Notes under the pieces: generated by a model
Database searches by the model: none
What the model was told of the DNA's origin: nothing
What the model saw: the letters and a program-made list of their open reading frames with translations, nothing else
Program-made: the position numbers and the translations under genes
Shown here: positions 26,594 through 35,760 of the stretch, in pieces
Position numbering within the stretch: position 1 is the first letter of the stretch
How the letters are laid out: every line of letters starts with the position of its first letter
Assembly: GCA_023391695.1 (NCBI GenBank)
Contig: JAEWAK010000003.1
Coordinates: 1 to 64,000, forward strand
Direction of reading: 5' to 3'
DNA length: 64,000 nucleotides
Source of the DNA: Bacillota bacterium
Lineage (GTDB): Bacteria > Bacillota > Clostridia > Lachnospirales > Lachnospiraceae

Positions 26594-27229
26594 CTAATTG
26601 ACCAAGACTTTTAAATATTCCTCTGCGATAATACTGTGTCCCACCGCAGTCGGATGAACTCCGTCCTCCGCGATCTGGCTGCAGGTATATTGTTCCACTT
26701 CAGCCTTAGCAAAAATGCCGTCAAGGGGCAGGTAGTAATCCGCAAATTCTTTGGCAAGGGCCCTTGCCACATGTATTTTAGGGTCCAGATCCTCCCTCCA
26801 GGCCTTCCGGTCCGGTAAGGAATACAGTACAAAAGGTTCTATAATCAGGATCTTGCAGTCGGGCAGATCTTTTTTAATTTTTGTTAACAAGGTTCGGTAA
26901 TTTTGCTCAAATTCTTCCGTACTGGTGGGATCGTTATTGTCGTATCTGCGCCAGGTATCATTAATTCCAATTAAAATTGAAAGAAAATCCGGCTTTACCG
27001 CCTTAAAATCCGTTTCATAACGGTCTAGCAGGTCAACGACCCGGTTTCCGGATATGCCTTTATTAATAAAGGTTACCCCGTTACCCGGAAATAAGGTGTT
27101 GTATAATTTGGCAACCACCCCGGGATATCCTTCGGCTAAGGATGTAATGTCCGCCCTGTCCCTGCCGCAATCGGTGATACTGTCTCCCTGAAACAGTACA
27201 ACCTGTCCTTTTTTAAATATTTCCTTCAT
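26594..27229 (-). CDS. SGNH/GDSL-family hydrolase (esterase)
   Basis: The 211-residue protein has the four SGNH blocks: GDSIT (nucleophile Ser), the glycine in GISGN, the asparagine in GINDTW, and the Asp/His pair in DGVHPTAVGH. There is no signal peptide, so it acts in the cytoplasm. Its position before the GH130 gene suggests removing acetyl groups from imported beta-mannan oligosaccharides (inference from family and context). The ATG at 27229 is chosen because GGAG lies 8 bases upstream. The earlier ATG at 27256 would put this site inside the gene. Confidence 0.88.
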   Translation of the reverse strand: MKEIFKKGQVVLFQGDSITDCGRDRADITSLAEGYPGVVAKLYNTLFPGNGVTFINKGISGNRVVDLLDRYETDFKAVKPDFLSILIGINDTWRRYDNNDPTSTEEFEQNYRTLLTKIKKDLPDCKILIIEPFVLYSLPDRKAWREDLDPKIHVARALAKEFADYYLPLDGIFAKAEVEQYTCSQIAEDGVHPTAVGHSIIAEEYLKVLVN

Positions 27230-27372
27230 AAATGACTCCAATCCGCGTGAACCCACGCTCCTTCTGAAATATTAAGCCGATCCGCAATATTACTAAAATA
27301 AACTGCCTGTCAAAGCCCTAAGTACTTTGGAATAATCCTTCTCCTGTCTTATAGGGAAATACAGCCGTAATT

Positions 27373-27401
27373 ATTATAGCAAATACTTCCAGGAAGGGCA
27401 A
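27373..27401 (-). promoter_or_regulatory. Promoter of the SGNH hydrolase gene
   Basis: Minus strand TTGCCC (27401-27396) and TATAAT (27378-27373), spacing 17 bp. It suggests the esterase gene can be transcribed separately from the GH130 gene. Confidence 0.65.
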
Positions 27402-27502
27402 GAATCCCCTGCATAATTTTCCTTGCTTTCTTTCTAAAATCCTCAAAGGATAGCTGCCGGTAAGGCTTTGCCATGGCAGCATTGCGGCCTGCAACAATTA
27501 CA

Positions 27503-28510
27503 TTATTTCATTACAGGTTTGCACAGATCGATTAAATCTTCCACCCTGGCGGTTGCCAGGCACTCAACCGTATCAGAAGCCCCGTAATAAATCTTTACTT
27601 CACCGTTATCCTCCAGAATCAAACCTCCCGGAAAGATTACATTGGTACGGAACCCTTCGTCGGTTTCGTATTTTGTTTCCGGTGCCAGGAAAGGTTCTTG
27701 GGACATTCCGATAATTTTAGAAGGATCCTTTAAATCAAGCAGCATAATGCCCGCACAATAACGTTTCTGCCAGCGGTCCTCCCATCCGTTTTTCCCCCGG
27801 GTGCGGTCAATATCCACACTGTGGAATAAGGTCAGCCATCCGGCTTCCGTTTTCACCGGAGGCGCTCCCGGACCGATTTTATCGTTGGCAAAGGGAACCT
27901 CCTCCACTGCCAGCAATAATCTGGTATCTCCCCAGTATTTTAGATCATGGGAATAGGACATCCACATGTCAAAGCGGTCAATCCCTCCTCTGGAATAGAC
28001 AGGGAAGGGTCTTTCCAGCCTTACGTATCTGCCGTCAATTTTCTCCGGCAGCAGTACCATATTCCGGTTATCCGGCGCCGTAAGGGATAGTACCTCCACG
28101 GATTTTAAATCTTTGGTTATGCCGATACCGCCCCTGAGTCCGTGTTTCGTATCTACGGCAAAGCACAGATAACAGTTTCCGTCAATAACCGTAAGCCTTG
28201 GATCATAAACCTTTGTGATATCCGGATCCTTCATATCCTGCACCGTTAAAAAGGGTTTATCAGAAACCTCCCAGTGGATTCCGTCCTCGCTGAAGGCAAG
28301 CCCGATCACGCAGCCGTCAAAACTGCCCTTTCCGTTATAGGCATAGTCATTTCGAAAAGCCATAACATATCTTCCCTGAAATTTTGTTACCCCTGCGTTA
28401 AAGATGCAGTCTGCTTCATAAGGAATATCTTTTGCACAAAGAACAGGCTCGCCTCCCTTGTATCTTGTAATTACCTTACTGGATTTTAATTCCGGCAGCA
28501 TTTTTGCCAT
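27503..28510 (-). CDS. Glycoside hydrolase family 130 beta-mannoside phosphorylase
   Basis: The 335-residue five-bladed propeller of the GH130 type shows PVLCAKDIPYEADCIFNAGVTKFQGRYVMAFRNDY, YDPRLTVIDGNCYLCFAVDT, WGDTRLLL, KIGPGAPPVKTEAGWLTLFHSVD, and NVIFPGGLILEDNGEVKIYYGASD near the end. Known members phosphorolyse beta-mannosides, either mannosyl-glucose or beta-1,4-mannooligosaccharides, giving mannose-1-phosphate. Which substrate applies cannot be settled by eye. It lies in a cluster with a sugar importer, two-component system and esterase, which fits cytoplasmic breakdown of imported mannan fragments. Confidence 0.9.
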   Translation of the reverse strand: MAKMLPELKSSKVITRYKGGEPVLCAKDIPYEADCIFNAGVTKFQGRYVMAFRNDYAYNGKGSFDGCVIGLAFSEDGIHWEVSDKPFLTVQDMKDPDITKVYDPRLTVIDGNCYLCFAVDTKHGLRGGIGITKDLKSVEVLSLTAPDNRNMVLLPEKIDGRYVRLERPFPVYSRGGIDRFDMWMSYSHDLKYWGDTRLLLAVEEVPFANDKIGPGAPPVKTEAGWLTLFHSVDIDRTRGKNGWEDRWQKRYCAGIMLLDLKDPSKIIGMSQEPFLAPETKYETDEGFRTNVIFPGGLILEDNGEVKIYYGASDTVECLATARVEDLIDLCKPVMK

Positions 28511-28585
28511 AATATTCTCTCCTTTTATCTATAAAATTTATCTTAGCAACGGAACAATCAATGAGGAATTTCCCATGTAAAAAAT

Positions 28586-30220
28586 TTAATGTGACAGCAT
28601 CTTATCCCGGTATTCTGTCGGGGTGCAGCCGTAAAACTTCTTAAAACAGCTGGAAAAATACCGCTGGTTACTGTATCCGGTTCCGGCTGATACATCCTGT
28701 ATCTTATTCAAAGGGTCCTTAAGCAGTTCCCCGGCCCTCTCCATCCTTCTCCGGATTAAATATTCCATAAACCCCTCCCCTGTTTTTTGCTTAAACAGCT
28801 GCCTGATATAATTCGGACTGAAAAACAGCTTGGAAGAAGCATTTTCCAGGTTAAACTCCTCATTGCCAAGGTTATGGTCAATTAGGGTTTTAATATCATA
28901 TACCAGCTTATCTCCCTGGTTAGCTATGATACTCGTAAACTCTTCGCACCGTTTGGAAACATAGTTCTCCAGCAATATCTTGGTATCAAGCAAAGTCCCG
29001 CACAGGATCTGATCCTTAAAATACTTCTTCATATTAACATCCTGCCAGACCTGGTAAGTGCTTCCCGATTCCAGCAGTGCATTGTCTATGGAAAATACCA
29101 GTTCAAATATGGATAAACTGACAAATTCCTGGGAAGCTGCAAATAAGCTCTCATAATACTCCAGTATGGTATCCAGTACGGTAAGGGCTTTTTCCTTTTT
29201 GGCAAGCCTAATGTTTAATATCAGTTCCTCCTTCAGTTCCATGGGTTTCTTTTGGTCCTTTAAGGATTTTGTATCTTTAATCTGCCTGGCTTCATCATAA
29301 TGGATGACACAGTTTCCCTCCGGTATTATATATTTAAAAACAGACAGTGCCTCCTCATAGGAATCCGCTGCCTGTTCCAGCTTCGGATAGATTTTGCCCA
29401 GAACACATACCAGCTGCATATTATAATACTTTATGAGGCTGCTGTTGATTTTTTCGATACTGCTCTTGATGCTGACGTTAAATTCAAATATATCAGTATG
29501 ACTGCTGCAGAACAGAATAGCCAACTGATTGTCGTTCAAACTGACGGCATAGGTCTTGACCGTTTCTTCAAAATACTTATCCTTTGTAACAATCAGAAAT
29601 TCCCCCACCACATTCTGGTTCTCTAAGTTACTTTTATTTGCAGCACTCTCCGAATGGATTCTTACGATTCCCGTACAGTAATAATTTGCCGCAAGGTCCA
29701 GGCGTAAGTTTCTGCCTTCTTCTATAAGATTCTTCTTTACCGCCGTGTTCTGTATAATATCCTTTAAGAACTTTTCCCGGATGAATAAAACATTATCTTC
29801 AAACTGGTTTTGCAGTTTTGTCATATTCCGCAGTAAAGCAGCATTGTTTTCCAATTCTTCTTTAATTTTTTCCAAAACCTCAAATAATTCACCGGGCAGA
29901 AAAGGTTTCAGCAGATAGTTCGTAACACCTAACTGTATGGCAGTTTTGGCATAAGCAAAATCATCGTATCCGCTTATGATAACAGTTTTTAAGTTCACCC
30001 CGGTATCCTTGACCTGTTTTATTAAATCCAGCCCGCTTATTGCAGGCATGCAGATATCCGTAATAAGAATATCCGGCTTAAGTTCTTTTATCATCTCAAT
30101 TGCAGCCGTCCCGTCTTCGGCACAGCCTACAACCTCCATTCCCAAGTCGGAGTGATTGATACTTTTTGCAACCAGATCTCTGATATAGGCTTCATCATCC
30201 GCAATAACAATACGATACAT
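28586..30220 (-). CDS. Response regulator, YesN type (receiver plus AraC HTH)
   Basis: The 544-residue protein has an N-terminal receiver (D55 in ILITDICMPA; K in YLLKPFLPG), a long central region with a GGDEF-like degenerate fold, and a C-terminal AraC double HTH (LENASSKLFFSPNYIRQLFKQKTGEGF and AGTGYSNQRYFSSCFKKFYGCTPTEY). The start directly abuts the kinase stop (TAAATG), with GGAGG inside the end of the kinase gene. It probably controls the GH130/ABC importer genes on either side (inference). Confidence 0.92.
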   Translation of the reverse strand: MYRIVIADDEAYIRDLVAKSINHSDLGMEVVGCAEDGTAAIEMIKELKPDILITDICMPAISGLDLIKQVKDTGVNLKTVIISGYDDFAYAKTAIQLGVTNYLLKPFLPGELFEVLEKIKEELENNAALLRNMTKLQNQFEDNVLFIREKFLKDIIQNTAVKKNLIEEGRNLRLDLAANYYCTGIVRIHSESAANKSNLENQNVVGEFLIVTKDKYFEETVKTYAVSLNDNQLAILFCSSHTDIFEFNVSIKSSIEKINSSLIKYYNMQLVCVLGKIYPKLEQAADSYEEALSVFKYIIPEGNCVIHYDEARQIKDTKSLKDQKKPMELKEELILNIRLAKKEKALTVLDTILEYYESLFAASQEFVSLSIFELVFSIDNALLESGSTYQVWQDVNMKKYFKDQILCGTLLDTKILLENYVSKRCEEFTSIIANQGDKLVYDIKTLIDHNLGNEEFNLENASSKLFFSPNYIRQLFKQKTGEGFMEYLIRRRMERAGELLKDPLNKIQDVSAGTGYSNQRYFSSCFKKFYGCTPTEYRDKMLSH

Positions 30221-32047
30221 TTAATCCACCTCCGTCATCTGAGTCGGTATGATAATGGTTGCCCTGGTCCATTCCCTGAATTTACTTTCCAGCATTAAAC
30301 CATAAGCATCTCCGTAATATAATTTAATCCTTTCATTTATATTATAGATGCCATAACCCTCCTCATGATTTATTTTCCCCTCAAGCAGGCAGTTATTAAT
30401 GATTTCCAGTTTTTCTTCATCAATTCCATATCCGTTATCTTCCACACACATTTTAACCACAGAAATTCCGTTATCTTCCACATGGGTACTGAAATAAATA
30501 TGTATCATGCCTTCCGCATCTTTTAATTTAATCCCATGATATATGGCATTTTCGACTAAAGGCTGCAAAATCAGTTTAATTGTAGGTATCAGCAGTAAAT
30601 CACTATCTGCATCTATTTGATAATTCAGTTTTGATTTATAGCGGATTCTCTGTATGTTCAGATAGCTTCTCACATGCTCGATCTCATCCCGTAAAGTAAT
30701 TATTTCATTGCCTTTGCTTAAACTTAGCCGGAAAAACTTACCCAGGGAATTCGCCAGTATACTGATTTCCGATGCTCCCTGATCGGCGGCCTGCCAAGTT
30801 ATGGCATTTAGTGTATTGTATAAGAAGTGGGGATTAATCTGAGCCTGAAGTGCTTTCAGCTCCGCCTTTCGCTTTAGTTTCTGGACATTTTTCACGTTTT
30901 CCTTTTCTTCTTTTAGAGCTTCTATACTCAAATTAAGTTCTGTAATCAGATTATCGATTTCACGTATCATTACATTAAAGCTGTCCGCCAGGTTTCCCAC
31001 TTCGTTTTTATAAGGGTAGGAAAACTTCACATGAAAATCCTGCCTGATGGCCTGCCGCATTATCTTATCCAGTTTATTCATGGGTGAAGTAATACTATAT
31101 GCCAAGATTATAATTGCAAAAATACTGACCGCTATTCCTATCAGCATGATAATAATGATGAAAGTCCTGAGGGCTTCTAAGTTGTTTAACAATCCTGTTT
31201 TGGCTTTTAAACTGTATAATCTCCACTCATTGGCTTTGATAACCGTAAAGGTGCCCAGGTATTCTTTACTGCCGTAAAGGATGCTGTCACATACCGCATT
31301 TTTATTTCCCAGCTTTTCTTCACTGAATTCCGCCGTTACCTTTTTCTCTGCTTCACCGCAGTTAACAATGTTATTCCCCGCCTTATCCACGATAAACATT
31401 TTATCCACGGAACCGTAACTTTCGTTAAAATATTTGATTAATTCCGACTGCTGGAGGTTTATTACGACATATATATTTTCCCTGCTTCCAACCACGAGAA
31501 AACGGAATACCACCGGTATGACAACATCATTTCCTATAAATATCTTATCTTTCATGGAAGGAAACCAGGATATGGTTTTGTTCGGGTCATTCTCAAAAGA
31601 TTTATAAAATTCGGATTCCGTAAAATTAAAATCACGGCGTTTAATCTTGGAAAAATTATCGAATTCACTGTATTTTGTATACATATAAACAGAATGGATG
31701 TACCGGTCCCCCTGATATAATTCCGTAAGGGAATCTGCAACATCCCCTAAGAGCCTGGAATAATTCTCACCCAGAGGATTGTTTAAATATTTGCTCATTG
31801 CCAAAGTAAAGGACTGGTTGTTGCACATGGCATAAACCCTGCGGATAATGGCACGGATCCTGTCATTGATGTAGTTATTGGCCTGATAGATAATATCCTC
31901 CGAACTGCTGTAGGTATTCTCCAGAGTATCTTTAAATGCATAGTTATAATATAAAATTCCCGCAATACTGCTGTTGGCTAATAAAACCGTTACACACAAT
32001 ATGATTATTTTAGTCCTGATTTTCAGGTTTTCCATCCTTGTCTTCAT
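30221..32047 (-). CDS. Sensor histidine kinase, YesM type
   Basis: This 608-residue kinase has a first membrane helix at about 10-30, a large extracellular sensor domain of the Cache type, a second helix at about 295-320, a HAMP domain (MNKLDKIMRQAIRQDF, NEVGNLADSFNVMIREI), the phospho-histidine in QAQINPHFLYNTLNAI, and an ATPase end (LQPLVENAIYHG, DNGYGI). The start at MKTRMENLK is favoured by AGGAAAA upstream; an earlier ATG at 32122 has none. It lies immediately before its regulator and downstream of the sugar importer permeases. Confidence 0.9.
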   Translation of the reverse strand: MKTRMENLKIRTKIIILCVTVLLANSSIAGILYYNYAFKDTLENTYSSSEDIIYQANNYINDRIRAIIRRVYAMCNNQSFTLAMSKYLNNPLGENYSRLLGDVADSLTELYQGDRYIHSVYMYTKYSEFDNFSKIKRRDFNFTESEFYKSFENDPNKTISWFPSMKDKIFIGNDVVIPVVFRFLVVGSRENIYVVINLQQSELIKYFNESYGSVDKMFIVDKAGNNIVNCGEAEKKVTAEFSEEKLGNKNAVCDSILYGSKEYLGTFTVIKANEWRLYSLKAKTGLLNNLEALRTFIIIIMLIGIAVSIFAIIILAYSITSPMNKLDKIMRQAIRQDFHVKFSYPYKNEVGNLADSFNVMIREIDNLITELNLSIEALKEEKENVKNVQKLKRKAELKALQAQINPHFLYNTLNAITWQAADQGASEISILANSLGKFFRLSLSKGNEIITLRDEIEHVRSYLNIQRIRYKSKLNYQIDADSDLLLIPTIKLILQPLVENAIYHGIKLKDAEGMIHIYFSTHVEDNGISVVKMCVEDNGYGIDEEKLEIINNCLLEGKINHEEGYGIYNINERIKLYYGDAYGLMLESKFREWTRATIIIPTQMTEVD

Positions 32048-32194
32048 TGCATTTTCCTGCCTGTCCGGTATGATATATGTAATAATTCCCATAGAGATAC
32101 ATTCATGCTGCTCCGCTCGCATACTGTAAGCAAAGCTTACATATGCTCACTACGTTTTCATTATATCACAGTTTGGCAATTTCTTTTATTTTTA

Positions 32195-33040
32195 TCAGCC
32201 CTTCACCGCTCCGGCCGTCAGGCCTGCAATGAACTGCTTATTGGCAAAGAAGTAAACAATTAAAATCGGTATTATGGCTATGGATGCCCCGGCTAACATA
32301 ATGTGCCACTCGGCTGCCGCATTCATGGAATATTTAAGCTGGACCACGGCAACAGTTAAGGTTTTAAGTTTTGGCATGGATATACTCATTACCAAAGTGG
32401 TTACATAGTCATTCCAGGAATTACGGAAGGTAAATAAGGCAACAACTGCCAATATGGGCTTAATTAAGGGCATGATTACACGGAAAAAGATTCCGTAGAC
32501 AGAACAGCCGTCTATAATTGCAGCTTCATCCAGTTCCTTTGGTATGCTCTGGACAAAACCCATTACCAGCAGTACATTGGATGCCTGCCCGCCGGTCAGG
32601 GCTAAGATTAACCCGAAGATATTTTTATTCAGCCCGAACCGGCTTAACATATCGTAAATGGGGTACAGGGTTACGGAACCTAAAGCAATGAACATCAGCC
32701 CCACATAAAGGGACATAATGAATTTTTTACCCACAAACTTTTTCCTTGCAAATACAAAACCTGCCAGGGAAGAGGTAACAACCGCAATCAGCATACAGGC
32801 AACACTTATGATAACACTGTTCATGGTATATTTCGTAAAGTCTGCTTCAATAAATGCCTTGTAATAATTTTCAAAATGCCAGCCGCTCTGTGGCAGGAAA
32901 CCGCCCCCGGCAGTTAATTCGCCGTTGGTTTTAAAGGAGCCGAGGACCGCATAAAGAATAGGATAGATTGTATATATAATCATAATGGCCAAGAATATCC
33001 CTATTCCTAAGCCGAATATAATTTTTTTTGATTTTGCCAT
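32195..33040 (-). CDS. Carbohydrate ABC transporter permease (MalG type)
   Basis: This 281-residue permease has six hydrophobic helices. The EAA loop reads ELDEAAIIDGCSVYGIFFRVIMPLIKP. It forms the channel with the partner MalF-type permease encoded upstream. There is no ATPase gene in this cluster, which is normal for Firmicute sugar importers that share a general MsmK-type ATPase. The ribosome site is AAAGGAAG. Confidence 0.92.
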   Translation of the reverse strand: MAKSKKIIFGLGIGIFLAIMIIYTIYPILYAVLGSFKTNGELTAGGGFLPQSGWHFENYYKAFIEADFTKYTMNSVIISVACMLIAVVTSSLAGFVFARKKFVGKKFIMSLYVGLMFIALGSVTLYPIYDMLSRFGLNKNIFGLILALTGGQASNVLLVMGFVQSIPKELDEAAIIDGCSVYGIFFRVIMPLIKPILAVVALFTFRNSWNDYVTTLVMSISMPKLKTLTVAVVQLKYSMNAAAEWHIMLAGASIAIIPILIVYFFANKQFIAGLTAGAVKG

Positions 33041-33062
33041 GATTGTTCTTCCTTTCTGGGGA

Positions 33063-33101
33063 GTTCAGAACGGTGCAATGAGTTTTCAGACACACCCTAA
33101 T
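33063..33101. repeat. Dispersed repeat B, full copy between the two permease genes
   Basis: GTTCAGAACGGTGCAATGAG followed by TTTTCAGACACACCCTAATA. It matches 274-310 over most of its length and 20782-20805 over its right half. It overlaps the stop codon of the upstream permease gene. Confidence 0.65.
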
Positions 33102-34041
33102 ATACGTCATCCAGTTTTTTTGAAATCAATAAGTATACTACCGTAACGGCTCCTGCAATGAAAGCGGAAACCGCACTGACTGCCGCACCGTAGCCATACT
33201 GGGAGGTAACAATGCTGCCTGCCGATATGGGGAAGAAAAACTGATATCCGTACAACGCCATAACCATGGTAGAATAATTCGGCCCGCCTTCCGTTAATAC
33301 CATTACATTGCTCATATCGTTAAAGGCTGCCGTTATGGACAGCATTAAAATAATCTTTAATATAGGACCTAACATAGGTATGGTAATATACCATAATGTC
33401 TGTAAACGGTTGGCACCGTCAATTCTGGCACTCTCCAGTGCTTCTTCGGAAATTCTTTGAAGTCCTGCAATGAAATAAACCATATAATTTCCGACACCGC
33501 CCCATATAGCCGTAATTACCACGGTTTTCATGGCATTTTCCGTTCCCAGCCAGTTAATGGGCTGGCTGATTATATTAAAATCCAGAAGGTACCGGTTAAT
33601 CTGTCCGTTATATACGTTAAATAAAAGATAAAAAACCAGGCCCATTACGGCGGAACTCATTATGGTCGGTACAAAGATGACACTTTGCAGCAGTCCGTTA
33701 CCTCTTCTTTTTTTGTTTAAGAACAGTGCCAGCAAAAAGGCCAGGGGAATAATAAACAGGATTTTGGCCCCTGCATAAACCAGGGTATTCTTAACGGTCT
33801 TCCAGTAGATATCATCCCGGAATACCCGGATCAGATTATCAAACCCTACAAATTTCGGTACGGCCGTTCCGATCCCGCTGTACCGGTAAAATACATATTT
33901 TAAGGTCCAGATACAGGGATATATGGAAAAAGCGGCAAACAGAATCAGGTTTGGCAGTAGCAGGCTGTACGACTGCAGATTTTCTTTCAGCTTTCTTTTT
34001 CTTTTTTCAGGTGAAAGCCGTGGTTTTATCTCATTTTGCAA
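33097..34041 (-). CDS. Carbohydrate ABC transporter permease (MalF/UgpA type)
   Basis: This six-helix permease has the EAA loop EEALESARIDGANRLQTLWYITIPMLGP. The TTG at 34041 is chosen as start because AGGAAGAG lies 5 bases upstream, giving 314 residues with a basic N-terminus (MQNEIKPRLSPEKRKRKLKE). An ATG at 34083 is possible but lacks a ribosome site. It pairs with the MalG-type permease and the binding lipoprotein encoded on either side. Confidence 0.9.
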   Translation of the reverse strand: MQNEIKPRLSPEKRKRKLKENLQSYSLLLPNLILFAAFSIYPCIWTLKYVFYRYSGIGTAVPKFVGFDNLIRVFRDDIYWKTVKNTLVYAGAKILFIIPLAFLLALFLNKKRRGNGLLQSVIFVPTIMSSAVMGLVFYLLFNVYNGQINRYLLDFNIISQPINWLGTENAMKTVVITAIWGGVGNYMVYFIAGLQRISEEALESARIDGANRLQTLWYITIPMLGPILKIILMLSITAAFNDMSNVMVLTEGGPNYSTMVMALYGYQFFFPISAGSIVTSQYGYGAAVSAVSAFIAGAVTVVYLLISKKLDDVY

Positions 34042-34163
34042 AATTACTCTTCCTTTCTTTCCTAAAAGTGGGGCTGAAAGCAAAACAGCAATTATTTTGC
34101 CACAGTCCCACTTTTATAACTTAATCTTTTCTTAGAGCATTCTTCCAATTGATATACTGTAAT

Positions 34164-35603
34164 TTATTTTGATGGGTTCATCGGGTCAAAACCGTCGATT
34201 TTAATTTCCGAACCGTTACCTTCCTCAATACTGGCCTTCAAAGCCGCATTATACCGGTCTGTTAAGTCCTGTAAACCTGATTCGATTTCCGTATCGCCTA
34301 ATATCATGTAAGCAAAAGCAGTATACATATCCATGCCCTCCACTATAAACCCGCTGGCATTTACCTCCTGCGGGGTTAAAGGCCATATGGCATCGGTAGA
34401 ACCAATCAGGAGGTCCTTATTGTCAACATAAATCTGGGCAGGCTTTGCCTGATCAATGACATCGGGTATTATGCTGATACCCAGGCCGTTTTCATAATAT
34501 TCGGCCAGATAATCCACGCTTGTAAAGATTGCCTTGTAAGCTTTCCAGGCAGCATCCAGATTTTTACTGTCCGCATTAAACAGGTAACCGCCGTTGGCTG
34601 TATAGCCCTGTGCACCGGCTACTTTTCCGCCGCTGACCGGAATCTGGGTGACTCCCCAGCTGTCCGTCATGGGGAACTGGTTTGCATATACCCCCGGCTC
34701 CGCATGGGTGAAAGAGATATACATACCGATTTTTCCTGCGGCAAACTGGGTTCTTAAAGGATCAATGTCTAAAGATTCACAGCCGGGGAAAGCTGCTTCC
34801 GGAGACATAAGTTCTTTCCAGGCTGAAATAATGGGAGCATAACCTGAAAAGTCATATTTTCCCGCTGAAAAATCATATCCTAAATCTCTGCCAAGTTCAC
34901 GCTGCGCCTGGTATAAAACGGAACGTCCTAAAGCGGAAGCCGGACTTTTCATATTAGCCGCAAATCCGTAAATTCCTTCACCGGACAGTTTCTGCGTAAT
35001 GATTTTTGCATCTTCTACCATTTCTTCCAAAGTGGAAGGAGGATTGGCGATTCCTGCTTTTTCAAAAATATTTTTATTGTAGAATAAACGTCCTGTCGTA
35101 CCTGTAGTTGGTATGTAATATACCTTTCCGTCAAACTCATTCAAGCCGGGAATGATTACGGAACTAAAAACCTTTTTAAAGTCATCATCCATAAACTGGT
35201 TGTAATCCGCCCATTTTCCGCTGTTTAAATACTTCTGGAAAATCTGCGTCTGCTGCACCAGAATATCCGGAGCTTCTCCGGACTGGAAAGCCATATCGAT
35301 TGCCTGTTCATAATTTTCCGTATAAATCTGATAATCGACAACAATATTGTCTGTATTGCCTGCATTGTATTCTTCTACTTTTTTAGTGATTAAGTCGGCG
35401 TCATGCCTGTCCTTTGACCAGATAACGACCTTGGTTTTTTCACCAGTGTCAGCACTTGCCGTATTCTGGTCATTTTTCTCCTCCGCAGCTGTTCCTGACC
35501 CGCTGGTTTCGCCGGCAGTCTGATTTTTGCCTGCACAGCCTGCCAGTGAAAGTATCATCACCATAACCAGCAAAATTGATAACATTTTTTTTGTAAACTT
35601 CAT
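34164..35603 (-). CDS. Extracellular solute (oligosaccharide)-binding lipoprotein
   Basis: The 479-residue cluster B/D binding protein has a clear lipoprotein signal (lipobox SLAGC near residue 23), a Thr/Ser/Glu-rich linker, then VVIWSKDRHDADLITKKVEEYN, GKVYYIPTTGTTGRLFYNKNIFEKAGI and PPSTLEEMVEDAKII, typical of family 1 sugar-binding proteins. It is the receptor of the adjacent importer. A beta-mannoside ligand is inferred from the GH130 neighbour. The ribosome site is GGGAGG. Confidence 0.92.
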   Translation of the reverse strand: MKFTKKMLSILLVMVMILSLAGCAGKNQTAGETSGSGTAAEEKNDQNTASADTGEKTKVVIWSKDRHDADLITKKVEEYNAGNTDNIVVDYQIYTENYEQAIDMAFQSGEAPDILVQQTQIFQKYLNSGKWADYNQFMDDDFKKVFSSVIIPGLNEFDGKVYYIPTTGTTGRLFYNKNIFEKAGIANPPSTLEEMVEDAKIITQKLSGEGIYGFAANMKSPASALGRSVLYQAQRELGRDLGYDFSAGKYDFSGYAPIISAWKELMSPEAAFPGCESLDIDPLRTQFAAGKIGMYISFTHAEPGVYANQFPMTDSWGVTQIPVSGGKVAGAQGYTANGGYLFNADSKNLDAAWKAYKAIFTSVDYLAEYYENGLGISIIPDVIDQAKPAQIYVDNKDLLIGSTDAIWPLTPQEVNASGFIVEGMDMYTAFAYMILGDTEIESGLQDLTDRYNAALKASIEEGNGSEIKIDGFDPMNPSK

Positions 35604-35760
35604 AAATTTCCTCCCTTTACATTATGATTTATCTCTTATACTTACTTCCTAATTTTATTACAAATTATATTTTCCGTAAATCCATTATCCGACCCTGGCA
35701 TGTATAATATCTGATGTCCTGCTGCCGAACCGGAAAAGATCTCTGCCTGAAACCGGCCAT

